NCBI RefSeq assembly: GCF_014873915.1
Contig: NZ_JADBEJ010000005.1
Coordinates: 1,860,001 to 1,924,000, forward strand
Reading direction: 5' to 3'
Source: Amycolatopsis roodepoortensis
GTDB taxonomy: Bacteria > Actinomycetota > Actinomycetes > Mycobacteriales > Pseudonocardiaceae
DNA length: 64,000 nucleotides
A model generated the notes under the pieces. It saw only the letters and a list, made by a program, of their open reading frames with translations, was not told the origin of the DNA and did not search any database. Both the position numbers and the translations under genes were made by a program. Shown here piece after piece: positions 32,962 through 40,788 of the stretch (the first letter of the stretch is position 1; every line of letters begins with the position of its first letter).

Positions 32962-33521
32962 CCGCGATGTCCTCGGAATGCACCCGTTACGTCCAGCTGT
33001 CCGCGGACGAGTTCCGCGCCCGGCTCCCCGAGGCGCTGACCATCTACGTCAACGCCATGCGCTACCCCGAAGGCACGGCGGAGCAACGCGCGCCGATGTG
33101 GCTCACGCACGCGCTGCGCGAAGGCTGGCGCTGCATGGCCGCGCTCGACGCGGACGGCGTCCTGCTCGGGCTCGCCTACGGCTACAAGGGCCGCGGCGGC
33201 CAGTGGTGGCACGAACAGGTCCGCCACGGCCTGACCCGGCGTGAGGGCCAGGCCGCCGCCGAGCACTGGATGTCCGACTACTTCGAGCTCACCGAGATCC
33301 ACGTCAGCCCCGAAAGCCAGGGGAAGCGGATCGGCGAGGACCTCCTGCGACGGCTGCTCGACGGCGTGCCCAGCGCCCACGTCCTCCTCTCCACGCCGGA
33401 AGGCACCAGCCGGGCCTGGAACCTGTACCGGCGGGTCGGGTTCGTCGACGTGCTGCGGGACTACCACTTCGCCGGGGATCCGCGGCCGTTCGCGATCCTC
33501 GGCCGGACGCTGCCGCTCTAG
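32958..33521 (+). CDS. GNAT family N-acetyltransferase
   Basis: 187 residues. The acetyl-CoA loop is SPESQGKRIGEDLLRRLL at about residues 113-130, followed by LSTPEGTSRAWNLYRRVGF near 140, a typical GNAT end. The first half contains tryptophan-rich segments (GGQWWHEQVRHG) likely to line the substrate pocket. The GTG start overlaps the YbaK gene stop, so the two are translated together; whether they act together is unknown. It overlaps the convergent EamA gene by four bases. Confidence 0.85.
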   Translation: MTAMSSECTRYVQLSADEFRARLPEALTIYVNAMRYPEGTAEQRAPMWLTHALREGWRCMAALDADGVLLGLAYGYKGRGGQWWHEQVRHGLTRREGQAAAEHWMSDYFELTEIHVSPESQGKRIGEDLLRRLLDGVPSAHVLLSTPEGTSRAWNLYRRVGFVDVLRDYHFAGDPRPFAILGRTLPL

Positions 33522-34399
33522 GGCCTCGAATACGCCACGGTGAGCGCGGCGATGAGCACCACCGCGCCGCACCAGCCCACGGCGCCGAGCCGTTCCCCGA
33601 GCACGGCCATGGACAGCAGCGCGGCGGTCAACGGTTCGAGCAGGGCGGACAGCGCGGCCAGGACGGGATGCGCGCTTTCGAGGCCGCGGAAGTACGCGGC
33701 GTACGCCAGCGCCGTCGGCACGACGCCGAAGTAGACGACGAGCGCGAGCACGTCGGCCTGGAACGGCACCGCCATCCCGAACCACAGCGCCGCGGGGGCG
33801 AGCGCGGCACCGCCGATCAGGCAGCCGAAAGCCGTGGTGGGCAAGGGATCGAGGCCTTCGACACGGGTCGCGGTCACCAGTGTCAGCGCGGCGAACCCGG
33901 CCGCGGCGAGCAGCGCGAACAGCACTCCGGCGACGTCGACCTCCTGGCCGGGCGTCCACTGCAGCAGCGCGAGCCCGACGAGGGACCCGGCCACCGACAC
34001 CGCCGTCCACGCTCCGGGAAGGCGGCGGGTCTTGACGGCCGTCGCGACGGCGAGCAGGACGGGCGCGCTGCCGATGGTGGTCATCGTCGCGACGCTCACC
34101 GAACTCAGCGAGACCGAGGCGAAGTAGCTGGTCTGGAAGAGGGCGAACAGGCCACCGACGGTCAGGAGACGGCGGCGGACCTGAGCGGTGCGGGGGAAGC
34201 CGCGGAGGCCTCCGGTGAGCCAGAGATAGCCGGTGGCGATCACGCCGCCGATGAGCAGCCGGTACGCGGCGACGCTCAGCGGATGCAGCCCCGCGCGGGA
34301 CGCGAGCAGGGAGCCGGCGAGGCCGCCGGTCCCCCAGAGGACTCCGGCGAGGACGAGCGCGGCCGACGATCGGGCGCGCGTGGGTACGGCAACGGACAT
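33518..34399 (-). CDS. EamA-family (DMT) transporter
   Basis: 293 residues with ten predicted transmembrane helices in two EamA repeats of about 145 residues. The first begins AALVLAGVLWGTGGLAG and includes ALFQTSYFASVSLSSVSVATM; the second begins near residue 150 and ends in LGERLGAVGWCGAVVLIAAL, the usual EamA close. Such proteins export metabolites or amino acids; the substrate cannot be told. The region upstream (34400-34589) has several hairpins and a possible leader peptide. Confidence 0.88.
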   Translation of the reverse strand: MSVAVPTRARSSAALVLAGVLWGTGGLAGSLLASRAGLHPLSVAAYRLLIGGVIATGYLWLTGGLRGFPRTAQVRRRLLTVGGLFALFQTSYFASVSLSSVSVATMTTIGSAPVLLAVATAVKTRRLPGAWTAVSVAGSLVGLALLQWTPGQEVDVAGVLFALLAAAGFAALTLVTATRVEGLDPLPTTAFGCLIGGAALAPAALWFGMAVPFQADVLALVVYFGVVPTALAYAAYFRGLESAHPVLAALSALLEPLTAALLSMAVLGERLGAVGWCGAVVLIAALTVAYSRP

Positions 34400-34589
34400 G
34401 GGGAAACGCTCCTGCGTCTGTGTCGGTCGGAAAGGACGTCGACGACGCGGGGTGCTTCAGTGCAGCACGGATCGGCCGGGCGGCTGGAACGCCGCGCGGC
34501 CGGAGACACCCCGCTCAGGAGGCGGGGGGTGGGGTGACGAGAAAGATCCGGTGCACGAGGGGAACGTATCAAGGCGGGCAAGTGAATAA
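34400..34589 (-). promoter_or_regulatory. Structured leader region upstream of EamA gene
   Basis: On the minus strand a GTG-started frame of 13 codons at about 34517-34558 ends in Pro-Pro-Pro-Ala-Ser. It is followed by CCCCGC/GCGGGG and by a stronger hairpin, GGCCGCGCGGC with GCCGCCCGGCC, before the EamA start. A short proline-ending frame in front of hairpins is the layout of translation-coupled attenuators, but there is no clear ribosome binding site, so this is tentative. Confidence 0.3.
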
Positions 34590-34639
34590 AGCTGAAGGGC
34601 GCTTTCCCCGCGTGGCTGCGAGGAAAGCGCCCTTCGGCT
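34590..34639. terminator. Perfect hairpin after DUF885 gene
   Basis: The 18-base arm AGCTGAAGGGCGCTTTCC (34590-34607) pairs with 34622-34639, where one mismatch-free complement ends at the first base of the DUF885 stop codon. The loop is 14 bases. It probably terminates the DUF885 transcript on the minus strand. Confidence 0.75.
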
Positions 34640-36324
34640 CAGTCGAGCGCGGCCAGCATCTCCCGCAGGGTGTCCAGCCCCATCCCGCCGAGCGCCAGCG
34701 CCCGCGTGTGGAACTGCTTGATGTCGAACGCGTCGCCCTGCCGCGCGCGGGCCTCCTCGCGGGCGGCCAGCCAGAGCCGTTCGCCGAGCTTGTACGACGG
34801 CGCCTGCCCGGGCCAGCCCAGGTAGCGGTCGATCTCGTCGTGCACGTGGGCCGGGTCGGTGACGGTCCGGGTGAGCATGAACTCCAGGCCCAGTTCGGGC
34901 GTCCACCGCTCGCCCTCGTGGAAGCCGGTGCCCGCCGGGATCTCCAGTTCCAGGTGCATGCCGATGTCGACGATCACGCGCGCGGCGCGGAACAGCTGCT
35001 CGGACAGCATGCCGAGCAGCTCGCCGTCGTCGGCGAGGAAGCCGAGGTCCTCCATCAGCCGCTCGGAGTACAGCGCCCAGCCCTCGGCGTGCCCGGAGGT
35101 GAACGCCAGCAGCCGCTGGTACTTGTTGAGCGACTCCGACTGGTCGACCGCGGTCGCGATCTGCAGGTGGTGGCCCGGCGCGCCCTCGTGGTAGACGGTG
35201 CTGACCTCGCGCCAGGTGGTGAACTCGTCCCGGCCCTGCGGCAGCGACCACCACATGCGGCCGGGGCGGGAGAAGTCCTCGCTCGGGCCGGTGTAGTACG
35301 CGCCGACGGTGCCGCCGGGCGGGGCGATCTTGCACTCCAGCGCCATCACCCGGTCGGAGATGTCGAAGTGCTTGCCGCGCAACGACTTCAGCGCGTTGTC
35401 GGACAGATTCTGCATCCAGGCCTGGAATTCTGCCCGGCCGCGGACGGTGTACTTGGGATCGGCGTCGAGGACGGCGGCCGCCTCGGCGAGGGTGGCGCCG
35501 GGCTTGATCCGGCCGGCGACCTCGCGCATCTCGGTTTCGAGGCGGGTGAATTCGGCCCAGCCCCAGGCGTAGGCCTCGTCCAGATCCAAGGTGGCGCCGG
35601 TGAACACCCGGGACCACAGCTTGTACACCTCGGCGCCGACGGCGTCCTTGACCGGCGCCAGCGGGGCGAGTTCCGCGCGCAGGAAACCGGCGAACTCCGC
35701 GTACGCCTCCTGGGCGGCGTGAGCGGCCTGGCCGAGTTCGGCGCGGAGCTTCTCGTCGACGTTCTTCGCGTCCGCGACGAGCGCCTCGAAGAATCCGGTT
35801 TCGTCCTTCAGCCCCGCCCAGGTTTCGGCCTGCGTGGCGACCTTGCCGACCTGACGCAACGCCGACACCCGGCCCGCGTCCGCGGCCGTGAGCAGCGAGG
35901 TGCGGAGACCGTCGAGCGCTTCGGGCACCCTCGCCATCCGGGCGGCGATCGTCGCCCAGTCCTCCGCGGTCTCGGTCGGCATGTAGTCGAAGACCATGCG
36001 CACTTCCTGCACGGGGCTTTCGATCACGTTCAGCACCGCGAGGTCGAGACCCGCCTCGTGGATCTCCAGCTGCAACCCGATCCGCTCGGTGAACACCGCC
36101 TTGGCCGCGCGCTCGCCGTCGTCGACGGGTTCGGCCGCTTCGATGTCGGCCAGCGCGCGGGCGGCGATGGCGGCCCGCGCCGCGTGCCCGGCGGGCGAGT
36201 AGTCGGTCAGCTGGTCGTCGTATCCGGTGATGCCGAACGTCGTCGCGGCGACGGGGTCGGCCGCGGCGTACTCGTCTACGTACCGGTCACAGATCTGGTG
36301 CACACTTCGCGCGGTTGAAGCCAT
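34639..36324 (-). CDS. DUF885 family peptidase-like protein
   Basis: 561 residues, the usual size of DUF885 proteins, which have a zinc metallopeptidase-like all-helical fold. The motif YHEGAPGHHLQ (near residue 385) is the HExxxHH-type zinc signature, and EGWALYSERLMEDLG (near 420) carries the third ligand Glu. No signal peptide is visible, so it should be cytoplasmic. Natural substrates are not established for most members. The start at 36324 is preferred; another ATG lies three codons earlier. It lies 42 bases downstream of metF on the same strand and may share its transcript. Confidence 0.85.
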   Translation of the reverse strand: MASTARSVHQICDRYVDEYAAADPVAATTFGITGYDDQLTDYSPAGHAARAAIAARALADIEAAEPVDDGERAAKAVFTERIGLQLEIHEAGLDLAVLNVIESPVQEVRMVFDYMPTETAEDWATIAARMARVPEALDGLRTSLLTAADAGRVSALRQVGKVATQAETWAGLKDETGFFEALVADAKNVDEKLRAELGQAAHAAQEAYAEFAGFLRAELAPLAPVKDAVGAEVYKLWSRVFTGATLDLDEAYAWGWAEFTRLETEMREVAGRIKPGATLAEAAAVLDADPKYTVRGRAEFQAWMQNLSDNALKSLRGKHFDISDRVMALECKIAPPGGTVGAYYTGPSEDFSRPGRMWWSLPQGRDEFTTWREVSTVYHEGAPGHHLQIATAVDQSESLNKYQRLLAFTSGHAEGWALYSERLMEDLGFLADDGELLGMLSEQLFRAARVIVDIGMHLELEIPAGTGFHEGERWTPELGLEFMLTRTVTDPAHVHDEIDRYLGWPGQAPSYKLGERLWLAAREEARARQGDAFDIKQFHTRALALGGMGLDTLREMLAALD

Positions 36325-36366
36325 GACCGGCACGCTACCGGGACGGCGGGCGACTTCGGTACGGAG

Positions 36367-37251
36367 TTACGCGCGGGCCGGGACCAGCCCGAGCCTGCTG
36401 ACCACCTCGCGCGTGGCCTTGGACCGGTTGAACGTATAGAAGTGCAGGTCGGGGACGCCTTCGGCGATGAGCCGCTCGCCCAGTTCGGTCACCGCGTCGA
36501 TCCCCGCGGCACGGAAGGCCTTCGGGTCGCCGGCCAGCGGTTCGAGCCGGTCCAGCAGCCGCCGCGGCGCGGGCGCGCCGGACAGCTTGATCGACGTGTG
36601 CAGGGTCCGCGGCGTGGTCAGCGGCATGATCCCGGGGATCACCAGCGCCTCGCAGCCCGTGGCCGCCACCCGGTCGCGCAGGCGGAGGAAGTCCTCCGGC
36701 TCGAAGAACAGCTGCGCGATCGCGAAATCCGCGCCGGCGCGGAGCTTGCGCACGAGGTACTCGGTGTCGGCTTCGAGGTTCGCCGAGCGCGGGTGGCCGT
36801 ACGGGAAGGCCGAGACGCCGACGCAGAAGTCGCCGAGCGAACGCACCAGCTCGACGAGTTCCTCGGCGTAGTTGAGCCCCTGCGGATGCGGGACCCAGTC
36901 GCCGTAGACGTCGCCCGGCGGGTCCCCCCGCAGCGCGAGGATGTTCCGCACGCCGACGGCGGCGTACCAGCCGATGACGTTGCGCAGTTCCGCGACCGAG
37001 TGGTTCACGGCGGTGAGGTGCGCCATCGGCACCAGCGTGGTTTCGGTGGCGACGCGGGCGATGCTGCGGATCGTGCCGTCGCGGCTGGAGCCGCCGGCGC
37101 CGTAGGTGATCGACATGTACGCCGGGTCCAGCGGCTCGAGTTCCCGGATCGACTTCCACAGGACGGCCTCGTCGGCCGCGTCGCGGGGAGGGAAGAACTC
37201 GATGGAGAACACGGGTCCATCACCCTGCAACCGCTCGACCACCGAAGTCAT
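36367..37251 (-). CDS. metF: Methylenetetrahydrofolate reductase
   Basis: 294 residues. It reduces 5,10-methylene-THF to 5-methyl-THF for methionine synthesis. The N-terminus VFSIEFFPPRD holds the conserved catalytic Glu of the family, and SITYGAGGSSRDGT near residue 47, ILALRGDPP near 104 and DFAIAQLFFEPEDF near 172 are further family motifs that bind FAD and folate. Length matches bacterial MetF. A flavoprotein of this family (Rv2172c) also lies next to a prenyl synthase and near pknL in M. tuberculosis, which agrees with the genes further right here. Confidence 0.92.
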   Translation of the reverse strand: MTSVVERLQGDGPVFSIEFFPPRDAADEAVLWKSIRELEPLDPAYMSITYGAGGSSRDGTIRSIARVATETTLVPMAHLTAVNHSVAELRNVIGWYAAVGVRNILALRGDPPGDVYGDWVPHPQGLNYAEELVELVRSLGDFCVGVSAFPYGHPRSANLEADTEYLVRKLRAGADFAIAQLFFEPEDFLRLRDRVAATGCEALVIPGIMPLTTPRTLHTSIKLSGAPAPRRLLDRLEPLAGDPKAFRAAGIDAVTELGERLIAEGVPDLHFYTFNRSKATREVVSRLGLVPARA

Positions 37252-37386
37252 TCCGTCATTTTAAGGGGGAATGTCCGCTGGCTGGGAGCCCCTCTCAGGC
37301 ATTGGGCGTGCGACTTCAGCCACGTACGAGCGGTTGCCGAGTAGCGCGGGCCTGGGGAGACTCGATGGCGAGCACAGGGAGCCGCC

Positions 37387-38064
37387 ATGAGCGCCGAAAC
37401 CGACACCAGCTGGGACGAGGACGTCCGCGTCGCGGTCTACCGCGCGTTCGCCGAGCACGGGAGGCCGCCGACGGCCCCCGAACTGGCCGACGCCGCCCAC
37501 GGATCACTCGCGGTGGCGAAACAGGCGCTGCACCGGCTCGCGGAGCGGCGGCATCTCGTGCTCGACGAATGCGAGCACGTCGTGCTGGCGCATCCGTTCG
37601 CGGCGATCCCGCTGGGGTTCTCCGTGATGGGCGCGCACACGCTGTGGTGGGGCGGCTGCGCGTGGGACGCCTTCGCGATCCCCCATCTGGTCAAGGCCGA
37701 ACCCGAGGTGCTGGTGTCCACGCGCTGTCGCGGCTGCGGGGAGCCGCACGCCCTGCTGGTGAACGACCGCACCCCGCCGAAGGGTGAACTGGTCGCGCAC
37801 TTCCTGGTGCCGGTGGCGCGGATGTGGGACGACGTCGTCCACACCTGCGCCAACCAGCGCCTGTTCTGCGGCGAGTCCTGTGTGGACGGATGGCTGACGG
37901 AAACGGGGCACGACAAGGGTTACGTCATGGATCTGGCGACGCTGTGGCGGCTCGCGGCAGGCTGGTACGAAGGCAGGCTCGGGCACGGGTACACCCGCCG
38001 GGATCCGGCCGCCGCGGCCGCGTACTTCGCGCGGGCCGGGCTGAGCGGGCCGTTCTGGAGCTAG
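37387..38064 (+). CDS. MerB-like organomercurial lyase family protein
   Basis: 225 residues. After a winged-helix-like N-terminus (about 10-60) comes a MerB core: GGCAWDAFAIPHL has Cys 91 and Asp 94, and HTCANQRLFCGESC has Cys 154 with two further cysteines. These correspond to the catalytic Cys-Asp-Cys set of MerB, so C-Hg cleavage is chemically possible. However, no merA, merR or merT gene is nearby, and MerB-like proteins without mer operons are common in actinomycetes and often uncharacterised. The start at 37387 has GGGAG upstream. Convergent with azlD, with a four-base overlap. Confidence 0.8.
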   Translation: MSAETDTSWDEDVRVAVYRAFAEHGRPPTAPELADAAHGSLAVAKQALHRLAERRHLVLDECEHVVLAHPFAAIPLGFSVMGAHTLWWGGCAWDAFAIPHLVKAEPEVLVSTRCRGCGEPHALLVNDRTPPKGELVAHFLVPVARMWDDVVHTCANQRLFCGESCVDGWLTETGHDKGYVMDLATLWRLAAGWYEGRLGHGYTRRDPAAAAAYFARAGLSGPFWS

Positions 38065-38366
38065 ACCAGGAACCGCAGTACCGCCGTGACGACCACCCCG
38101 CAGAGGATCGCGGCGAGCGCGGGCACGCGCAGCGCGTAGGTCACCGCGATCGCGGCCAGTCCGGCACAGAGCGTCCAGTCGAGCCCGGACCAGTCCGGAC
38201 CGATCACGTCCGTGAGCACGAGACCGGCCAGCAACGCGGGCGCGAGCAGCGCGATCACGGCCGCGACCCGCGGCGGCAGCGTCCGGTCGCCGAGCAGGAC
38301 CGGCCCCGCCGCCTTGAACCCGATGCTGACCAGCGCCACGAGGACGATGGCGAGCCAGAGTGTCAT
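38061..38366 (-). CDS. azlD: AzlD-type branched-chain amino acid exporter subunit
   Basis: 101 residues with three to four hydrophobic segments. It starts MTLWLAIVLVALVSIGFKAAGP and includes TLPPRVAAVIALLAPALLAGL, typical of the small AzlD subunit that works with AzlC to export branched-chain amino acids (BrnE/BrnF type). The ATG overlaps the azlC stop by four bases. Assignment follows from the pairing with azlC as much as from the sequence. Confidence 0.85.
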   Translation of the reverse strand: MTLWLAIVLVALVSIGFKAAGPVLLGDRTLPPRVAAVIALLAPALLAGLVLTDVIGPDWSGLDWTLCAGLAAIAVTYALRVPALAAILCGVVVTAVLRFLV

Positions 38367-39031
38367 CGCCGCACCCCCAGGCCGACCAGCGCGGCGGCCG
38401 CGGCGCCGATCAGGGCGAGCCCGACCGGGACGAACAGCACCAGAATCCCGGCCAGGCAGGCGGCGAGCGCCGCGGTGAGGACCGCCTGGCGCGAACGGCG
38501 GAGTTCGTCGATGAGCAGGATCAGGAAGAAGCCGGGGAACACGACGTCGAGCCCGAACCGCGAGACGACGTCCGGTGGTGGCGCGGCCAGGACGCCGAGC
38601 ACCGTCCCCAGCACCCACGCGGGCAGCTGGACGAGCGTGCAGCCGATGAGCTTTTCGCGATCGAAGCGCCCTTCGCCGAGGTGGGCGGCCACCCACGAAC
38701 CGTCGACGACGGCCTGGCCTTCCCACGCGCGGCGCAGGCGCCCACCGCGCAGATCCGAGGCGACGGCGGCGCCCATCGGCAGGAACCGGGCGTTGATCAG
38801 GGCCGCCGCGCCGACCGCGACGGCGAGGTTCCCGCCGCCCGCGAGCGCGGTGGCCATCGCGAACTGGGCCGAACCGGAGAACACGAGGATCGACGCGACG
38901 ATCGGGGCCGCGATCCCCCAGCCCAGCGTCTGGCTGTACGCGCCGAAGGTGACACCGAGAACGAAGGTCGCGACACCCAGCCCGAGCCCGACACGGGCGC
39001 CGGCCAGATAGTTCCGCCGGAGCGTGGTCAT
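38363..39031 (-). CDS. azlC: AzlC-type branched-chain amino acid permease
   Basis: 222 residues with about seven membrane segments. GVTFGAYSQTLGWGIAAPI and ILVFSGSAQFAMATAL (residues about 26-63) and ALINARFLPMGAA (near 78) are the conserved AzlC motifs. With AzlD it should form an exporter of branched-chain amino acids or related compounds. It is divergent from a CGNR-type regulator, with only 48 bases between the starts, which suggests control by that protein through the palindrome at 39052-39062. Confidence 0.88.
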   Translation of the reverse strand: MTTLRRNYLAGARVGLGLGVATFVLGVTFGAYSQTLGWGIAAPIVASILVFSGSAQFAMATALAGGGNLAVAVGAAALINARFLPMGAAVASDLRGGRLRRAWEGQAVVDGSWVAAHLGEGRFDREKLIGCTLVQLPAWVLGTVLGVLAAPPPDVVSRFGLDVVFPGFFLILLIDELRRSRQAVLTAALAACLAGILVLFVPVGLALIGAAAAALVGLGVRR

Positions 39032-39051
39032 GGGTTCGACCCTAACAAGCT

Positions 39052-39062
39052 AAACTGAGTTT
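39052..39062. promoter_or_regulatory. AAACT-G-AGTTT operator candidate
   Basis: A perfect 11-base palindrome in the 48-base gap between azlC and the CGNR regulator. Its AT-rich character stands out against the GC-rich surroundings and it overlaps the place where both promoters must lie. It is the obvious binding site for the divergently encoded regulator. Confidence 0.55.
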
Positions 39063-39079
39063 GACCATTAGGAGAAGTC

Positions 39080-39628
39080 ATGGACGGCCACTGGGACGGG
39101 TACGACAGCATCGGCGGGAGCGTGCCGTTGGACCTGGTCAACACCGTTTCCTGGCGGCGCGACCCGGCCCGGCGGGAGGACCGGCTTTCCACCCCGGAAC
39201 GGCTGTCCGAATGGGTCGTCCTGGTCGGCGCGGGCAGCGAACGGCTGGAGATCTCCGTAGCCGTCCTGGAGGCGGTGAAGGACTTCCGCGAGACGCTGTA
39301 CCGCGTGCTCGTGTCGGAGCCGCAGGACGTCACGCCGCTGCGGAAGACGCTGCTCGACGCATACCGGCACGCCTCGCTTCCGCCCTCCTTGCCACTGCGA
39401 TGGGTGGTGCCGCTGGAGAACGGCGACGCACTGCCGCACTTCCTCGCGCTGGCGGCCGAGGACCTGCTCCGGACCGGGGATCTGGAGCGGATCCGGGAGT
39501 GCGAAGGCCCGGGCTGCGGCTGGGTCTTCACCGACCACACGCGCAACAGGTCGCGGCGCTGGTGCAGTTCGTCCGACTGCGGGAACCGGGCGCGGGCGAA
39601 GCGGCACTACGACAGGACCCGCGGCTGA
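39080..39628 (+). CDS. CGNR zinc-finger / ABATE domain regulator
   Basis: 182 residues. The N-terminal two thirds is an ABATE-type ligand domain, beginning with VPLDLVNTVSWR, and the C-terminus is a CGNR zinc finger with CEGPGC (C141, C146) and CSSSDCGNRAR (C162, C167) before RAKRHYDR. CGNR proteins are thought to be stress-responsive DNA-binding regulators. The gene is divergent from azlCD and is probably its regulator. AGGAG stands before the ATG. Confidence 0.88.
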   Translation: MDGHWDGYDSIGGSVPLDLVNTVSWRRDPARREDRLSTPERLSEWVVLVGAGSERLEISVAVLEAVKDFRETLYRVLVSEPQDVTPLRKTLLDAYRHASLPPSLPLRWVVPLENGDALPHFLALAAEDLLRTGDLERIRECEGPGCGWVFTDHTRNRSRRWCSSSDCGNRARAKRHYDRTRG

Positions 39629-39696
39629 CGTCTCGTTCGCCACATTCGAAGGCACCCGACTGGGTCACGGGGACGTCCTTCCCGGAGGATGTGCTC

Positions 39697-40788
39697 ATGG
39701 ACACGTCCGCCTACGACGCCGATCTGCCCGCCCACGTCGAGCGGGCGCTGGCCGGGTTCCTCGAGCGCGCCGGTGCCGAGATCCGCCGCACCGAGCCGGT
39801 CGTCGGCGTCGGGATCGACGCGCTGGCCGGGTTCGTCCTGGGCGGCGGCAAACGCCTGCGCCCGACGTTCGCCTGGTGGGGCTGGCGCGGCGCGGGCGGC
39901 GATCCGGCGGGGCCGGACGTCGAAGGCGTGCTGCAGGCGGTGGCGAGCCTGGAGCTGATCCAGGCGTGCGCGCTGATCCACGACGACCTCATCGACTCCT
40001 CCGATTCGCGCCGCGGTTCCCCGACGGTGCACATCGCGGGCGCCAAACTGCACGCCGACAGCGGCTGGCTCGGCTCGCCGAGCACGTTCGGGCTCGCGAC
40101 CGCCGTCCTGGTCGGCGACCTGGCGCTGGCCTGGGCCGACGACATGTTCGGCGAGGCCCCGCTCCCGCCCGCGGCACTCGCGGCGGCCCGGCCGGCGTGG
40201 CGCGCGATGCGCACCGAAGTGCTCGCCGGGCAGTACCTCGACGTCCGCACCCAGGCCACCGGCGACGCCTCCCCCGAGGCGGCGCTGCACATCTGCAAGC
40301 TCAAGACGGCCGCGTACACCGTCCAGCGCCCGCTGCACCTCGGTGCCGCGCTCGGTGGCGCCGACGACGCCCTGATCGCGACGTTGCGCGAGTTCGGCGA
40401 CGAGGTCGGCGTGGCGTTCCAGCTGCGGGACGACCTGCTCGGCGTGTTCGGCGACCCGTCGGTCACCGGCAAGCCCGCGGGCGACGACCTGCGTGAGGGC
40501 AAGCGGACGCTGCTGGTCGCGCTGGGTCTCCAGCGCGCGGCCGAGCAGGGCAAGGACGCGGCGGCGAAGGTCATCTCCGACGCCATCGGCGACGCCCACC
40601 TGTCCGAAGAGGCCGTCGAGACCGTGCGCGAGGCGCTGCAGGACGTCGGCGCCGTCGACGCGGTGGAACGCCGGATCGACGAGCTCACCGACTCCGCGAT
40701 GGAGGCGCTGGACCGCGCTCACCTGGCCGAGCCCGCCCCGGCCGCGCTGACCGGACTGGTCGTCAAGGCGACCCAGCGGACGTACTGA
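39697..40788 (+). CDS. crtE: Geranylgeranyl diphosphate synthase (IdsA/CrtE type)
   Basis: 363 residues. It adds isopentenyl units to make the C20 prenyl diphosphate. GGGKRLRP is near residue 49, the first aspartate-rich motif IHDDLIDSSD at about 94-103 and the second region FQLRDDLLGVFGDPSVTGKPAGDD near 232. GGEN-like details resemble actinobacterial IdsA. The ATG at 39697 has GGAGG at proper distance. It heads the operon with crtI and crtB, so C20 supply for carotenoid is its likely task; the same position in M. tuberculosis is held by idsA2. Confidence 0.9.
   Translation: MDTSAYDADLPAHVERALAGFLERAGAEIRRTEPVVGVGIDALAGFVLGGGKRLRPTFAWWGWRGAGGDPAGPDVEGVLQAVASLELIQACALIHDDLIDSSDSRRGSPTVHIAGAKLHADSGWLGSPSTFGLATAVLVGDLALAWADDMFGEAPLPPAALAAARPAWRAMRTEVLAGQYLDVRTQATGDASPEAALHICKLKTAAYTVQRPLHLGAALGGADDALIATLREFGDEVGVAFQLRDDLLGVFGDPSVTGKPAGDDLREGKRTLLVALGLQRAAEQGKDAAAKVISDAIGDAHLSEEAVETVREALQDVGAVDAVERRIDELTDSAMEALDRAHLAEPAPAALTGLVVKATQRTY

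Noticed and set aside
37252..37386. Riboswitch (SAM or cobalamin) in front of metF
   Set aside because: The gap on the metF side is short and shows none of the conserved core elements of those classes.
37387..38064. Mercury-resistance island
   Set aside because: Only a MerB-like gene is present; merA, merR, merT and mobile elements are absent and base composition is the same as around it.
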